64,000 nucleotides of DNA from Blastocystis sp. Blastoise (GCA_039096225.1 JBBPEB010000021.1:248001-312000); one strand, 5' to 3'. Shown: positions 24,382 through 38,760, counted from the first letter of the stretch. Notes: generated by a model from the letters alone, not told the origin. Made by a program: numbers and translations.

Positions 24382-25959
24382 TTATCTTGTTAAAGTATCA
24401 TGTAAAAGCATTTGACTACAAAATTCCGCTGTGTTATAGAAGATAAATTGCCATGGAACCATTCTCATACAAGTAGCTAAAAATCCTTTTGAAAATGCAA
24501 ATGGGCCTTCAACTTTTGCTATCTATATATTATTTATATATATATATTATTTATTTTATTATTTATTATATATACTTTAACAAAACAATCCCAAGTACCT
24601 TTATATAAATGTTGTCCTTATATATATATATATAAAATTATTTATATATATATATATATGTCCTTTATGTTGATTGACAAGTCTAGTTTTAACGACATCA
24701 AATGGATTGGATGCCATCGCTGACACACACCCACTCACTAATGACGCATATGTTGAATTTAACGATCGGGTCCAAAAGTGATCATCACTGAAATGGAATG
24801 TTTTAAAGAATATATATATATATATATATTATTTATAATATATATATATATATACATATATATAAAGAATAATAATAATTATATAATAATAATAATTATT
24901 ATTATATAATAATAATAATAATAATATAATAATAATAACACATATAAAAATAATATACTTAACAAACCATTCTCTCGATTGATCATAGCACGCTATTCCT
25001 CCTCCTGTCATTAGGGCTGCTCTTATTAATGTAGGATATACACCTACAAAATAAGCTTGCCACCCTTCTTCTCGAATAACACGGAAAAAAGCATCGGTTG
25101 CGGATTTATATCGTGGCTGTAGCCCTTGTGATCGTAAACGACCATCTGCTTGCATTCGAACCTTTATTAAATCCTATATATAATAATAATAATAATAATT
25201 ATTATTATTATTACCTATTTATATATATCATATGTACAACTGTATATATATAATATAAAATAAAACAGAATAAAATAAAAAATAGATATTAAATAGCAAC
25301 AATATAAATGATTTTATTAATATAGAAAAACATAATACATAATAGAATATTCAATTATAATAATATATAAAACGTATAAATAACACTATAATAATAAATA
25401 ATATATATCATTCAAATAATAATAATGACAATTATATATATATATACTAAAGGTAGCGCAACTGATTGTCCTACCAATCCTGTTGTTAACGACACAATAA
25501 TACGCTGTGAAAATGATATATTTGTTTTTTCACCAAAAAGAAAATTTTTAAATGTCTATTTATATACATATAGTACATAATTTATTTAAAAAAATACATA
25601 AATAATAATAATAGTATAATAATAAATAATAATAATAAAACTAATAAACATAATAAACATAAAATAGATACCTTATACATACCAATACTAATACCACCAT
25701 AAATAACTTGACGTAATGCAGCAGAACCACATCCAGTAAATAAAGATAAAAATCCTTCTTCTCTCCAGACTTTGACAAACATACTGAAGAAACCTCTTGA
25801 TTTTCCATCAATAGTTCCACTACCTAGTTCATTCTGTAGTTGAAGTCTCACCTTAACTAAATCCATAGGAAAACTCACAGTTTCTGCGAAAGAGGCTGCT
25901 CCAGCAGAGATACCCCATCTCACAAGTCCTTGAGTTTTCTTATTTTGTGAAGAAATCAT
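24382..25959 (-). CDS. Mitochondrial carrier family (SLC25) transporter
   Basis: Inner-membrane solute carrier. All three signature repeats are visible across the exons: PMDLVKVR in the first exon, PLDLIKVR across an intron, and PFDVVKTR in the penultimate exon. They are interleaved with hydrophobic helices, and the exon at 24960-25155 encodes REEGWQAYFVGVYPTLIR. The order fits a full-length ~310-residue carrier of the UCP/dicarboxylate-oxaloacetate branch; the substrate cannot be fixed. Exons lie near 25675-25959, 25450-25560, 24960-25175, 24660-24790 and 24382-24525, with short AT-rich introns. The start at 25959 is the only ATG ahead of the first helix. Its start codon is 285 bases from the divergent eIF2B gamma start. 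Confidence 0.9.
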
Positions 25960-26244
25960 TTGAATGATTATTGAAAAAAAATAATAATTTATAATGTTTC
26001 AGACAAAAAGTCATTCTTAGAAATGTATTTCAGAATATTTCAGATGAATGTCTTCAAATTATTTTTTTTCTCGAGACTAATAAATAATAAATAATCATTA
26101 ATATTCTAAAAATAAAAAGGACATTAAAATTTTAATCTCATTCAAGTGATTTGAGTAATTTCAGAGTAGAGCTGAAAAAAGGAAAACCAAGAAAATTTTT
26201 ATTTGTTTGATAGTCACTTTGGTTACGAGAATACTTCAGAAACA

Positions 26245-27717
26245 ATGAATTTCATCAATGACTTTATTCCTGTAATTATTCCTAATGAGGATGAATCTTT
26301 CGTCACACTTCAAAAAAATCAAGTTCCTAGAAAATTCAGATATGCTCAAGATAAACAAGTATTGACTTATCAAATTGAATGGCTTGTTTCTTATGGATTC
26401 CAAAAAGTATAGTTTTATTCCCTTATTTGTGACTTTATGAAATTATCTCTTGTTTAGATATATGTTGTGTGTGATGTTAGTTTAGAGACCGATGTCCGTA
26501 ACTGTATAAAAGGGTAGGTAAAATCATAAATCTTTTTACATATATTTGAAAGAATATAATTGAATACATTTATATATATAGTTATGAGAATATTATTGAA
26601 TTGAATGTGTTTGAAATCATAAAGGGAAGTGCTGATGCTCTTTCAGCAATAAAAGATAAATTAACAAAAGATTTAATTGTTTTATCTGGTTCAATTATTC
26701 TTGAAGTTGATTTAATTAATTTAATTGATGATTACCGTGTTTCTGATGGTTTAATTACTATTGTTTTACAAGAAATCGACATTGATATTAAACAAAGAAA
26801 TAAATCAAATGTATATATATATATTTTTTTTTATTCTTTTTTATTTTATTCTTTTTTATTTATTCTTTTTTATATATTATTTTTTATTTTATTCTTTTTT
26901 ATTTATTATTATTTTTTTATTCTTTTTTGATATGAATATATCGTTTATTCTTTTTCTATATGAATGTCTATATATATATATATATAGGATATTATGGTTT
27001 ATGGATTATATCAGGACAGTAAATTATTATTAGCAGATACATTATTCCAAGGAGAGAATATTCGTATTCCAAAAGTATTATTATCAAAGTAAGAAATATA
27101 TTTTTATTATTTGTTTTTTTTTTAACAAGATTATTATTTTATGTTTAAACTAATAATACTATTATTCTACATATTAATATTTATGAATATATATGATATA
27201 CTATTCTAGATATCCTAATTATTCGTTGAGAACAGATTTAAAAGACCCAAGTATGTATATCATAACAAAACATGCTATGAAGTATATCGCAGAACCCGAA
27301 ATAAAAAGAATTGCCGTATATATATATATATATATTCATAATTATTATTCTACTATTTATAAAATAATCTTATTTTAAATATAAACTTATTTCTATTGAA
27401 TATATAGTTACAAAATACATTTCTTTTAAATCAATTTTTTTATAAACATATAATTCATATAATAATAACTATTATAATATATATATAGCTTGATTTATTA
27501 CCTAAACTTCTTAGTTCTCAACATTATATAAATGATGACCCTATTATGAAAACAATTGTCGAAGAAAAGAAAAAAGAAATGCTCGTATATATATTGTTTA
27601 TTTATTTTTTATTTTTCTTTAAAATTATATATTCATTCAATATATATATAGTTTGATCATGAAGTTAATTTATGTAATGCTTATATTGTCAAAAAACATA
27701 CTACAAATCAAAAGTAA
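26245..27717 (+). CDS. EIF2B3: eIF2B gamma subunit, N-terminal nucleotidyltransferase-like part
   Basis: eIF2B is the guanine nucleotide exchange factor for eIF2; gamma and epsilon form its catalytic arms. Exons joined through GTATAT...TATATAG introns give a nucleotidyltransferase-like fold. The signs are YVVCDV, DLIVLSGSIILEVDL (as in the gamma family DFLLLSCDLI), the LLADTLFQGENIRIPKVLLSKYP region, and MYIITKHAMKYI. The first-strand Gly-rich loop is degenerate, as usual in gamma. The frame ends at TAA near 27717, before any left-handed beta-helix hexapeptides. The protein is ~320 residues against ~450 in typical homologues. I prefer ATG 26245; an in-frame ATG at 26203 would add 14 residues. 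Confidence 0.8.
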
Positions 27718-27943
27718 TCCTATTTTAAAGAAAATTGACGTACTTCATTTCCTTTTTTTGTACTTATCCACTTTTATAATCGACTTTATCTTAATTTTTC
27801 TATCATTGTTTTGTTATTACAGAATAACTCATTTTAAATAGTCATTCGTGCTCATATTCCATAAATTGTTTATTTTATTATATCTCTTATTAAATATTAT
27901 ATTACAAATTCACCTTGAATAAAAACATTTACAACATATCATC

Positions 27944-29000
27944 ATGAATACATCTTCAACAGATTCTCTATATCTCAGTAAACGTACAAAGGGTAATTCA
28001 ACATTTCAAATTGATCCTGAAGATCCATTGTTGAATCGTCAACGAGGTACTTATTAGTTTATTCCCTTAGATAGTATTTATTTATTGTATACTATTCATA
28101 GGTATTAAAATCAAAGATACCTTTGATGGAAAACAGATCAAATCATTAATGTCAAAAGTTCCTTCAATTTTAGTAAGTGTATTACTTCCAGATATCGAAA
28201 TAAATGATCAGACGTGTGCTTTTTATCTTCCTCTCTCAAAATATACAATGAATAAAAAGTATGATTAGTCAATAACTTCTTTTTATATAATATCACTTTT
28301 TTTTTATTAATTTATAATATTAGAACATTATTGGAACGCATTGATAATGTCAAGAGGTTTTACTCTGTTATTTTAGTACTTTGTTACATTGATACAGAAA
28401 AGAATGTATTTGATCTTCGTGATTTATCTTCTTCATTAATGTTCACATCTGCATCATTAATCGTTACACACTCTAAACAAGAATCTGCTCAATATATAGA
28501 AATTTATAAAGTATTGTAAGATATTCTTTTATTCTATATGTATTCTTTTTGAAGATCTATATATCTTCAAATATTTTTTTTTAGAATAAAATAATTATGT
28601 TAAAGAAAGAATGATATATATATATATATAGTTATATGAAAATGCTTCTCCAGTTCAAATAAAAGAGAAAGTATCTGAAAATGTTATAGAGCAAACACAT
28701 AATATACTTAAACATATTAAAACTATTGATGTATATAGAATAGTATTATTATACTTGTTTTTTATATTCTTTTAGTATATTATTATATGTGATTTATTAT
28801 TATTCTATAATTCTAATAATGCGAATATAATTATAAAACTATAGAAGCGTAATGTGACAGAAATGTGTAATCGATTTACGTGTATGGCTGATCTATTAAA
28901 GGTTTCTTATACAGAATTAGAAGACATACCAGGAATGGGAGATAAAAAAATAATGAATTTTATTAAAGCTTTGCAACATCCTATAAAAGAAGAATACTAG
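27944..29000 (+). CDS. ERCC1: ERCC1/Rad10 family nuclease subunit
   Basis: ERCC1 is the non-catalytic partner of XPF in the structure-specific endonuclease that cuts 5' of DNA lesions in nucleotide excision and crosslink repair. Exons joined through AT-rich introns give a short N-terminus, the central nuclease-like domain (KSLMSKVPSIL, then LERIDNVKRFYSVILVLCYID) and SLIVTHSKQESAQYIEIY. The C-terminal tandem helix-hairpin-helix follows, with VTEMCNRFTCMADLL and DIPGMGDKKIMNF, equivalent to the CPGLGPQKA motif. The length of ~260 residues fits the family. ATG 27944 follows the eIF2B gamma stop by ~230 bases in the same direction. The stop is TAG at 28998-29000. Confidence 0.88.
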
Positions 29001-29381
29001 TTATCTGTTTTTTATTTTTTTATTTAGTTTCATTATTCATAACAATCATATATAGATATATATATAACAAAACACGATTGTTGATATATATGTATATGTA
29101 TTTTTAATTAAAAAAAAACAGCAACAAAAGAATATCGAATAATAAATATACTAGATATTTAAAAACATTAAAAAAGAAAATATATAAAAATTCTACTTTA
29201 ATAAAAAAGAATATCTAGAACATTATAGAAATAAAATAATTATATAAATATATATATTATAATAAAGACAAGCAATCATAAAAAATAAATAAATATATAG
29301 AATTAAATCAAAAGATAGAATAAATATATATGCAAATATAGCTCAAAATGATATATATATATATTAATAAAAATAATAGTA
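29001..29381. other. Convergent intergenic region between ERCC1 and ZIP gene
   Basis: AT-rich spacer holding both 3' ends. I see no gene or structured element. Confidence 0.6.
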
Positions 29382-30185
29382 TTAATTATTAGCTAAGAGA
29401 ATAAAGGAGATCATAATAAAGAAGAACCCAAATACAAGTCCATAAACACAATAATTCTTTTCACAATTTAAAGTAATACCGGTAGGAATTAATTCAAATA
29501 CACAAATATAAGTCATAATACCAGCAATAGAACCAAATAAAAATCCAAATAATTCATCACTCATAAAATTAGAGAGAACAAGCATGCATAATAAAGATCC
29601 TACAGGTTCAGCAAGACCTGCTAGGAGTGACCAAACAAATGCTTTAGTTCTAGATCCACTAGCATAGAATATAGGTAAAGCAATAGAAAGACCTTCAGGA
29701 ATATTATGTGCAGCAATACCGAGAGCAAGTGCAAATCCTACTACTGGATCATCAACATAACCAACATAAGATACAATACCTTCAGGTATATTATGGACAG
29801 CAATAGCAATAGCAGACATTAATCCCATATTATTTAAACTAGATTTTGTAGAATTATCCATATAATAACTGGTATGGCTAAGATCTCTTGTATTTCCAGA
29901 AACAGTATCAACTTCATAACTTTCTTGAGGAACAGGTGGAGGTAACATTTGTTCTTTAGAAATACTTTTCTTTCCATTTTCAATCATAACTGGATTGACG
30001 ACAACATCACCTAACGACAAACGACGTTCTCCTTGATCATCAACATACGTAGGAACATGCTTTTGAATCTTCTCTATATATATAGAGATATGTTTAAGAT
30101 AGAGTGTATAGGAGAGGAAATAGGAATATATATATATAGAATAATATGGCATTAGGTGTATAATAAAGTAGTTTAATTAATATAT

Positions 30186-30265
<80 letters not shown>

Positions 30266-30798
30266 TTTCATATTTATCTTATTATAACAAAAATAATAAG
30301 TATGATAATAATAATAATAATTATAATAATAATAAATAATATCTTATAACCCTACATACGTTTCTTCTTATGAACTCCAGAGGCAATTTCTTCAGTATTC
30401 TTCGTAGGTAATTCAAAATCAACTTTAGTACCTTTATGAAGTAGTTTTTCAAGAATAAATGAAATAGCCATTCCAACAAAGAAAGAAAGAACAGTATATG
30501 TTAAACTTAATTGATTAGAGTTACCAGCAGTTTGGAAATGAGTTGTAGCTTCATTATACAATTCAGAGAAAGAAATAAAAAGCATTACGCCAGCAGCAAA
30601 ACCAAGGGCTCCAGACAAGAAACTTTGATTAGCTAATTTGACAAAAGATTTAAAATATACAATAGCACCTCCAACAGCAGTAGCTAAGCCAGCAAGAAGA
30701 CCAAGTCCAAGAGCTATCCATGACTACAAATTGGTTATAATTAGCTTAATTAGTCTAATAAAAAAATAATAGATTCATACACTTTCAGTGACAACCAT
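29382..30798 (-). CDS. ZIP family metal (zinc) transporter, ZupT/ZTP29-like
   Basis: It imports Zn2+ or other divalent metals into the cytosol. Three exons: 30796-30798 onward to the first donor (MVVTES), ~30365-30730, and 29382-~30076. Helix 1 has LGLLAGLATAVGGAIV, helix 2 GFAAGVMLFISFSEL. After a cytoplasmic loop rich in polar and Pro residues come the two metal-site motifs, VHNIPEGI and AAHNIPEGLSIALP. AEPVGSLL follows in the next helix, and the protein ends LLANN. HNIPEG in two consecutive helices is diagnostic of the ZupT-type subgroup. The second intron carries a TAA microsatellite at ~30195-30265. Codon joins (AAAC-AGAAG) keep the frame. Confidence 0.92.
30190..30265. repeat. (TAA)n microsatellite in ZIP intron
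   Basis: About 25 TAA units inside the second intron of the ZIP gene. This is the same kind of site that holds the Helitrons in the hAT element, here unoccupied. Confidence 0.9.
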
Positions 30799-31779
30799 TT
30801 TTACAGACATAAAACTATGATACATGATAATATATTCCTTTTTCTATCAAAAAATACCAAAAAATAAATATGATAAAGAGACGATACTAATCCTTTTTTC
30901 CTAAATCGACTATTGAATAAAGAATATGCGTCATCAATGGAAGTCACATTCCTAAATCTCATTATTATAGAATAGGGGTAAATGGAATAGAAAACTATCC
31001 TTATGTATATAACAAAAATATTATTATTTAGGACAAATAGTCATATATGCCTGTTAACTGTTTATTCTATTTTCAAGTAGGACACACCAGACTGAAAGTT
31101 AATCAGCAATTTGATTCCTATAAAAAGTATGAACATTTTGACTGAATATTTGAAAATCGGCTGCCTTCGATTGAATGGAATAGAAGACGAGATGCTTTTT
31201 ATCGTTAATGATTGGATCTTTTTATTTTTCCGTTTTCTCACGGGAATTCATGATTAATGATGATTCACAAACAAAATATTCTGGAAGACTCTTTATTCTA
31301 TTCAATTTTTACAAAGAAATGAATTATTTAGGTATAAATATATATATAATGATGGACTGTTTGTTCACTATTACTTAACAACAAATAATGTACGTATCAT
31401 AGAATGATATGTGCATCCAACAATTATTTTCGTGATAAGTGCATCCTTTATGGTCTTAAACAACGTATTATAGCTTCGTATATTTGATCTATTTGCCATT
31501 TACATTGAAAATCAATATTTTTTCAATCAGATTTATTTCACGTTAAACTATCTTATTCGATAAAATGATAAACAGAATTCATTTGAAAAAAAAAATTATT
31601 CGTAATACGATGAAAATACAAATAGAAAATAGCAACAAATGTCAATTTCCATGCAACACAACACTACATAATACAATTTTTTATGTATAAAACAAGGATC
31701 TATTAGAATGAAAATAAAAATAAACTATAGAAATATAAAGTATATAAGAAAAGATCTGAAGAAAACAAAAAAAGATATA
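30799..31779. other. Intergenic region upstream of ZIP gene
   Basis: About 980 bases containing the ZIP promoter side and the 3' end of the membrane-protein gene. No open frame or repeat stands out. Confidence 0.5.
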
Positions 31780-32976
31780 TTAATATTTATTAATCATATT
31801 AGCGTAAACATCATCCGAATGGAATCGAATTCTGCTATTCATGTTTCTTACTTTAACATAAGCTAAATATCCAATACCACAAATTAATAAGATCATAACT
31901 ATGACAATAATTAATATAATAATAAAATTATTTGTTTTTTCTTGAATAAAACTCATGTCATTTGAAGCAGTATATTTACCCTATTTATATGTGCTCTATT
32001 AGTATTATCAATATATATTTAGAATAGTATATTATTCAGAATATAGATAAATAATAATTGATTGTTTATAAAAATATATATAAAAAAAAATTGATTGTTT
32101 ATAAAATAATATAGATAAAAAAAAATTATTTTTAATAAAATAATTTATATATAAAATAATTTATATATAAAATAATTTATATATAGATAATTTATATATA
32201 GATAATTTATAAAAAACTAATAAATAAACATATATATATACATTAATTAATATAGAATTAAATGTATCTTCATAATCTGAACCTTTCATAGAATTAAAGA
32301 AAGCTAAAATAGAATTTAAATAGATCTTCGCATAATCAGGATTCATAGGAATATAAAAAAACATATAGAAATAATTTTGTTGAATAGAACCAACAGTTTT
32401 AATAACAGAATCGACATTCTTTAAATAAACTTGATCACTTGGAATATTCATCGTGTTTGTAGTATAGGTTACTAGTTTTCTACGAATTGTTTCATGTTCT
32501 TGTATAATAAAACGAGTTGTTACATTTGTAACCTATATATATAAGTATAGAATACTAATTCAATAAAGAAAAAATGTAAATAAATGAAATAACACTATAT
32601 TTTTATTTTATTCTATTTATCTATAACATAGAATAACTTTTAGTAATGATATTTTTTAAAATATATATATATATAGGGTTTACAGAGATAAATGAAAATA
32701 TACTTCAAGAACAGCAACAGCAAAAACTTTTCCTGATGGTGCAGAATTAACTATACTTGATGGATAACAATTGGATGTTGAGGAACTTGACCAAACAGCT
32801 ACACCACCTTGATTAAGACAAGTTCTATAGATAGCACCAATTTTATTAGTACCACAACTCATGTATCTATTTAATCCAGCTTCAGTTTCAGCCCAATCAC
32901 CTTCTTGAGGGCAAGTGATTGATGAACAGATCGATAATAAGAATAAAAAGAAAAGCAAGAATGAATTTTTCCACAT
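31780..32976 (-). CDS. Type I single-pass membrane protein with Cys-rich ectodomain (unknown)
   Basis: Exon 1 (~32706-32976) starts with a clear signal peptide (MWKNSFLLFFLFLLSICSS) followed by a small Cys module. The module is CPQEGDW, then ETEAGLNRYMSCG, YRTCLNQGG, W and NCYPS, a spacing reminiscent of hormone-receptor-type (HRM) modules of adhesion receptors. Exon 2 (~32245-32533) has an N-glycosylation site NVTT and a ~90-residue region without recognised domain. Exon 3 (31780-~31984) has a transmembrane helix (IIILIIVIVMILLICGIGYLAY) and a ~25-residue basic tail. It is probably a surface receptor or adhesin; ligand unknown. Borders follow the usual TATATAG/GTATAT splice signals. Confidence 0.65.
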
Positions 32977-33045
32977 TTCTAACTTGTATATCTAATAGAA
33001 TCTTTAAAAATCTATTTTTAATAAAACACAAGAAACTAATTTTTT

Positions 33046-33054
33046 AAAATTTCA
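33046..33054. repeat. 9-bp target site duplication, left (AAAATTTCA)
   Basis: AAAATTTCA flanks the left end of the Mutator-like element and recurs at 48003-48011 beyond the right end. Confidence 0.8.
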
Positions 33055-33105
33055 GAGATAATTGACTCAGGACGCTCTAAATTGTAAAACTTGACTCAGG
33101 ACAGT
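33055..33105. repeat. Left terminal inverted repeat of the MULE
   Basis: 51 bases starting GAGATAATTGACTCAGG. It contains TTGACTCAGGAC twice in direct order (33062 and 33091), a likely pair of transposase binding sites. It is the uninterrupted version of the right repeat. Confidence 0.85.
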
Positions 33106-36100
33106 GGTCTTCGGCTCATTCTACGAGTGGGGACTTTAAAAATGTTTAAAAATAATACTGGGGAAAACTCTATGTTTATTTTTTATTGACTTTTGAAGGG
33201 TATTGATATATTGATGTATATATCTTATATAAGTATCTTTAATATGTATATATAGTATAGTATATATAAAAAGAGTGATAAGAATGGTATAAGACGGCAT
33301 TAACATGGTAAGATGGTTATGATATGTTATTCTATGGAGTTATGACGTTGTCTGATGGCTTTGAATTGCGTTTTTAATGTAGTGGTGAGAATAAGATAGG
33401 CTTCTTCTTTATTACGGTCATTCTAGAATGATATACTCTATCATTATATAGGATAGAAAATGAGAATAGTTAGATTCAAAAGAGAATTGGCATCATTGTG
33501 GGTGTTTATGGTTAATTGACTAATAAGATTTTCATATTCAATTAGAATGATGTTTTTGATGCTAATTAATCTATTAAGAAGTTATATATATATATTATGA
33601 ATAAATGGAAATGGATTAGGTGCTGTTATGGGTTACTTTCTGATTTATCTTATTAATTATGCTAGTATGTGTAATTATGGCTATTTATGATTATAGAATA
33701 GTCATATTGGTAATAATTTATTGGAATTGATCTGGTCAGCATACTATTGGATTCTATGCTATTTGATTGTTATTATACTATTAGAACTCCATTATGATAT
33801 TACTATATATGTTTAATAGATTAAGTATTTAGAAATATGAATATATATGTTGTTTTGTTTAGAATTAATATGTGTAAATAGTATAATACACAACAATAAT
33901 ATAACGATACTAAATAGAGTATACTAATAGAAAAAAATATATATAAAGTTTTCAGTTATAGAAATAAACACAGAAGAAACTAGGAATATATAAGAAAGAA
34001 GATTTTTAAAACTAAAGAATAAAAAGCGTTTTATAATAATAATAATAACTAACTTATAATAAAATAAAACGAATAAATATAAAATATTATAAAAACACAT
34101 TAATAATATATTACGTTTCAATATAGAATGATGTTGAGTAACAATTGTTGTTAAAAAAATATATCTAAGTATAAAGTACAATATATACTTTAAATAATAT
34201 ACATAGAATCAATACTAATATTATATATATATAAGAGAAATCACTTCTATAACAATATATAATAGATATATATAAACCACAAAGTGTGTAAAATACTCAG
34301 AATAATAATATGAGTAATGAAGAAAGAAGTATAAGGAGACTCTATATATATCAAGTAGATAGTAATAATATATATCATTTATTGTATATAATTATGTACA
34401 TATCCTAATATATATATAATAATATATATAGAATAATATATATAGTATATACGTAAATAATAGTTATCACCTAAATAGCAAATAATTACTATTATATATA
34501 TCAAGTATATAATAAATGTTCATAGTATTCGAAATCACCCAAGTAAAATATAAATAAACCAATTACTATAGATATAACATAATAGAGTATATGTAATTAA
34601 GTTATTATATATATACTATTAATACTCATGACATTATATATAATATAAATATATACTTAAGTAGATACACCAAAAGCACTATAGATATAATTTAAGTATC
34701 AAACATATTATATATTTCTTTAGTAGTATAACCTTATCTATATAAAAATATATTTTATAAACTATATATAACACACAAAGTAGAATATACAATGTATATA
34801 TTAAATATAAAAGTTACAGTATAATAGAAAAAGAATATAGAATAGTATATATAGTATATATATACTATTATATATATTCTATGTTGTATATATCTAAACA
34901 TAAGATTGATTTATCAATATGATAATGAATCATTGAAAACCTATAAAACATTAAAAAGAGAAATATATATAATATACCTTTCTGTTATAGTATATATTGT
35001 GTAGATAGATGAATAAAGTAGAAAATTCTAGAGCATGAATTGATTTTCTTTTCTATTTTATGTTCATGTACAATAAATCAGAAAGAGTAGAAGAAGCATA
35101 AGTAAATAGATATCCTATCAATGAAGGATAAACCATATAATACTCAGATCTTCTATTTATATATTATTCATTCTATAAAAAGATAAAATTAGACATATAA
35201 TAATATTAGAAATAAAATAAAAGTTATAAATAATCAATATAATATAATCTAATAAAAATATATATAAAATATTAATGTAATAATTCTTATATACTATATA
35301 TTATTTATGTATTCTATAATGTAACAACTATGTAGACACATACTAAATATACACTCATATTATCTAAACCAGACACATAGCTTATATTCCATGTTGATCA
35401 TTGACATACTATATAATGATATTACTATCTATATTTTTTATATCAATATCAGTATAGATATAATATATATATATATATTTTAGTATGTATAACATATATA
35501 CTTTCAATATAATCCATGATACTGCTACTATATATTATATGTTATTATATTATATTTATACTATTCAAATATAGTAATAAATAAAGTTAATAGTTATATA
35601 CCTTCAAATGATACTTTTTGTTATTATTTAGAATAAGAATTGAGTTACTATGTGAATCAGGAAGGAAGCCATTATAATAATTCAATAGTGAAATGATATA
35701 TATAAGTTGAAGAGAGTCGATGAAGATGAGAAAGATATATTTGATTGTATCTATATATAGATAATATATTAATAACATAAACAATAAAAGTTTATTGGAT
35801 AAGAAATTATAATAATATATATATATATATATAATATAGTGACTATATACAATAAATTAATATAGAATAGTATCATTATAAATCTGTTTATAATCGCCAG
35901 TAACTATATAAATATATTGTTTAGGATCTATATAATATAATAATATCAATATGATTATATAATAGAATTCTTAAAGCAGCAAACTTATATAAAATAATAT
36001 GGAATAATAATAATATAAATGGTTTATATACAATATAGAGTAGTTAAAAAAGGACTTTAAATAGTAGTAGGAAACAACACTAATTCATATATATAATCAT

Positions 36101-37508
36101 CTAAGTTTATTCCATTAACACTATATATATAATAGTAAGTACTTAATAAAGATAAAGTACAATATATACATATATATATATTTAACAAATACTATAAGAA
36201 TAAATACTATATATATTATGTTATATATAGAGTATATGCTTATATATATACTTGAATAACCCATTTTTAAATATAAACCTATCCTTTTGAATATAGTTAA
36301 CGTATTCTATACCTATATAATGATATGTAATATATATATATATATAATTATATGAAAAATAATTATAAAAAGAAAAGTAAATATATATTGAGCTATACAA
36401 ATAATAATATAGAACATAAGCAATAGACTAGAATAGAATAATATACATAAATATAAGCTTCTCAATATGAATAGGAACAGAAGGAGAGACTAGTAACTAT
36501 AGCTATCTTATTGAGTACCTTAAATAGTTCTACTTATTCTGTATATATAAGAAAAATTAAAGAAGTATATATAGTATATGTATATATATTAATAGATGAA
36601 ATATGAAAATCTATAATATCTACATATAAAAAGATAAGAAAAACTATAAATATAGGAATAGTATTCATATATATACCTCTATAGGTAATAGAGACAACTG
36701 AAGATCTTTCATAATACATAATAACTAAGAGATTACATTCAATTTGAACTATATACATATAATACATGATATATAAATAAGAAATATACAATAAAAATAT
36801 AATTAATAACATTATAAATAATTCAAAGAACTTATAAAAAGAATTTATATACATAACTATTAACACTGGTGAGAATAGCAATAGAAGAAAGGAGAATATT
36901 TGTACTATAAAGAAACAACTATATACATATATATAAATATATTTATATTTATATTTATATACAAAAGTTATATAAAACTAATGTGTACCAAATATATTAT
37001 GTTTTATAATGATTCTTTGAATAGAATAATAGATACTAAATAAATATCATTTCAAATAGTACCACTTCTTCGGAGAGTTTTTCTATAAATATATACATAA
37101 ATACGAATCATAAAATAATAGATAATTTATTAATAGAGAAGTAATCTAAAATATCTAAAGAATAATTATTACTTTATATAATACCTGACTAATCATAAAT
37201 GTCTTTATATAAATAGATTATAAGTATTCTTAAACAACAAGCAGGTAGAAATATCTATACTTGTATAACATAACCTATATATATGTTTAAATATAGATAT
37301 AAATATCTATAAACTTTAATATAAATATATCTATACATATTAATATTCGTATATATCTATATATATTAGTATATCTATATAGATAATGTATTATATACTA
37401 TAAATATATACTTTAATATATCTATATCTAGACTTCATTATATCTATATATATTCATTTTAGTATATCTATATCTAATATTTACTTTATTAGATCTATCT
37501 TTATAGAT

Positions 37509-37543
<35 letters not shown>

Positions 37544-38760
37544 TTTATTATATCTATATCTATATACACCTCACTATCTCATATCTATATATACTTTAAT
37601 ATAATTATATATATGAATATATATGTCCATATACACTTATTATATTTATTTATATATACATTAATATAACTATATAATACACATTATAATAAATAAATAT
37701 ATACACTTTAATATAAGAATAGCAATAATCTAGCTTAATACATGAATAGATCATGATCTATCTATATATATATACTCTAGTATAATTACTATGAATATTC
37801 TAATATATATATACTTTAATATAAATATATATACTTTTATATAAGTAAATCTATATATCATTTTACTGCATCTATTTATACATATAGTTTAATATAACTT
37901 TATACATATATATTTTAATATATCTATATATAAATATCCTTTACTACATATATAATTTATTATATCTATATATATATTCTTTAATATTAATTTATACATA
38001 TATTTTAACATAACTATTCTTATATGTACTTTAATATAACTATATACATATATATTTATCTAGATATGTATGTTTTGCTATATAATTTAACTATATATAT
38101 ATTAATACACTATATAAATTAATATAAATAAACATTTTTATAACTATATACATATATATATAAATATATATATATTTACTTGAATATCACTTTCTCTACA
38201 CTTAATAGTTTTGTAATTGACTCAATCTATATATATATACTTTAGTATAGCTATATATACATTTTGATGTATCTATAAATGATATATTTAAATATAGTTA
38301 TATATAAAAAATTAAATATAAATATATACTTCAATACATCTAGAATAAGTAGAAATGAGTTAAATTTCTAATTTCCTAATCTATTATCTTCCAAATAACA
38401 GGAGAGTATATAATCAATATTAGTAGTATCATGTTTCTAAGAAGGATAAAAGATAAAAACATATTTATATATAAAATATATATATACAATAAAATAATAG
38501 GAAAACATTCTAAAATCTAAATAGAAAGTAAAAAATGACTAAAGAAGAATATATATACTTAATATATTGCAATTCATTCTTATTAAAAGATTTAAGAATA
38601 ATAAATGCCTAACATATGAAGAATACTATAGAAAAAATAAAATATAATATAATATTTAAATAAAATAATATTTATATATTAAAACACTTAAAATTAATCA
38701 TTTAATATATAATATATATATACTTATTAATAAAATCCATTTGTTTACTAATTCTAACCT
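33106..38760. other. AT-rich interior of the MULE, no genes seen
   Basis: Extremely AT-rich. 37270-38330 is a quasi-repeat of TATATCTATATATACTTTAATATAAC-like pieces. Short open frames around 33.9, 35.6 and 36.6 kb are Tyr/Ile/Leu-rich and unsupported. Confidence 0.5.
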
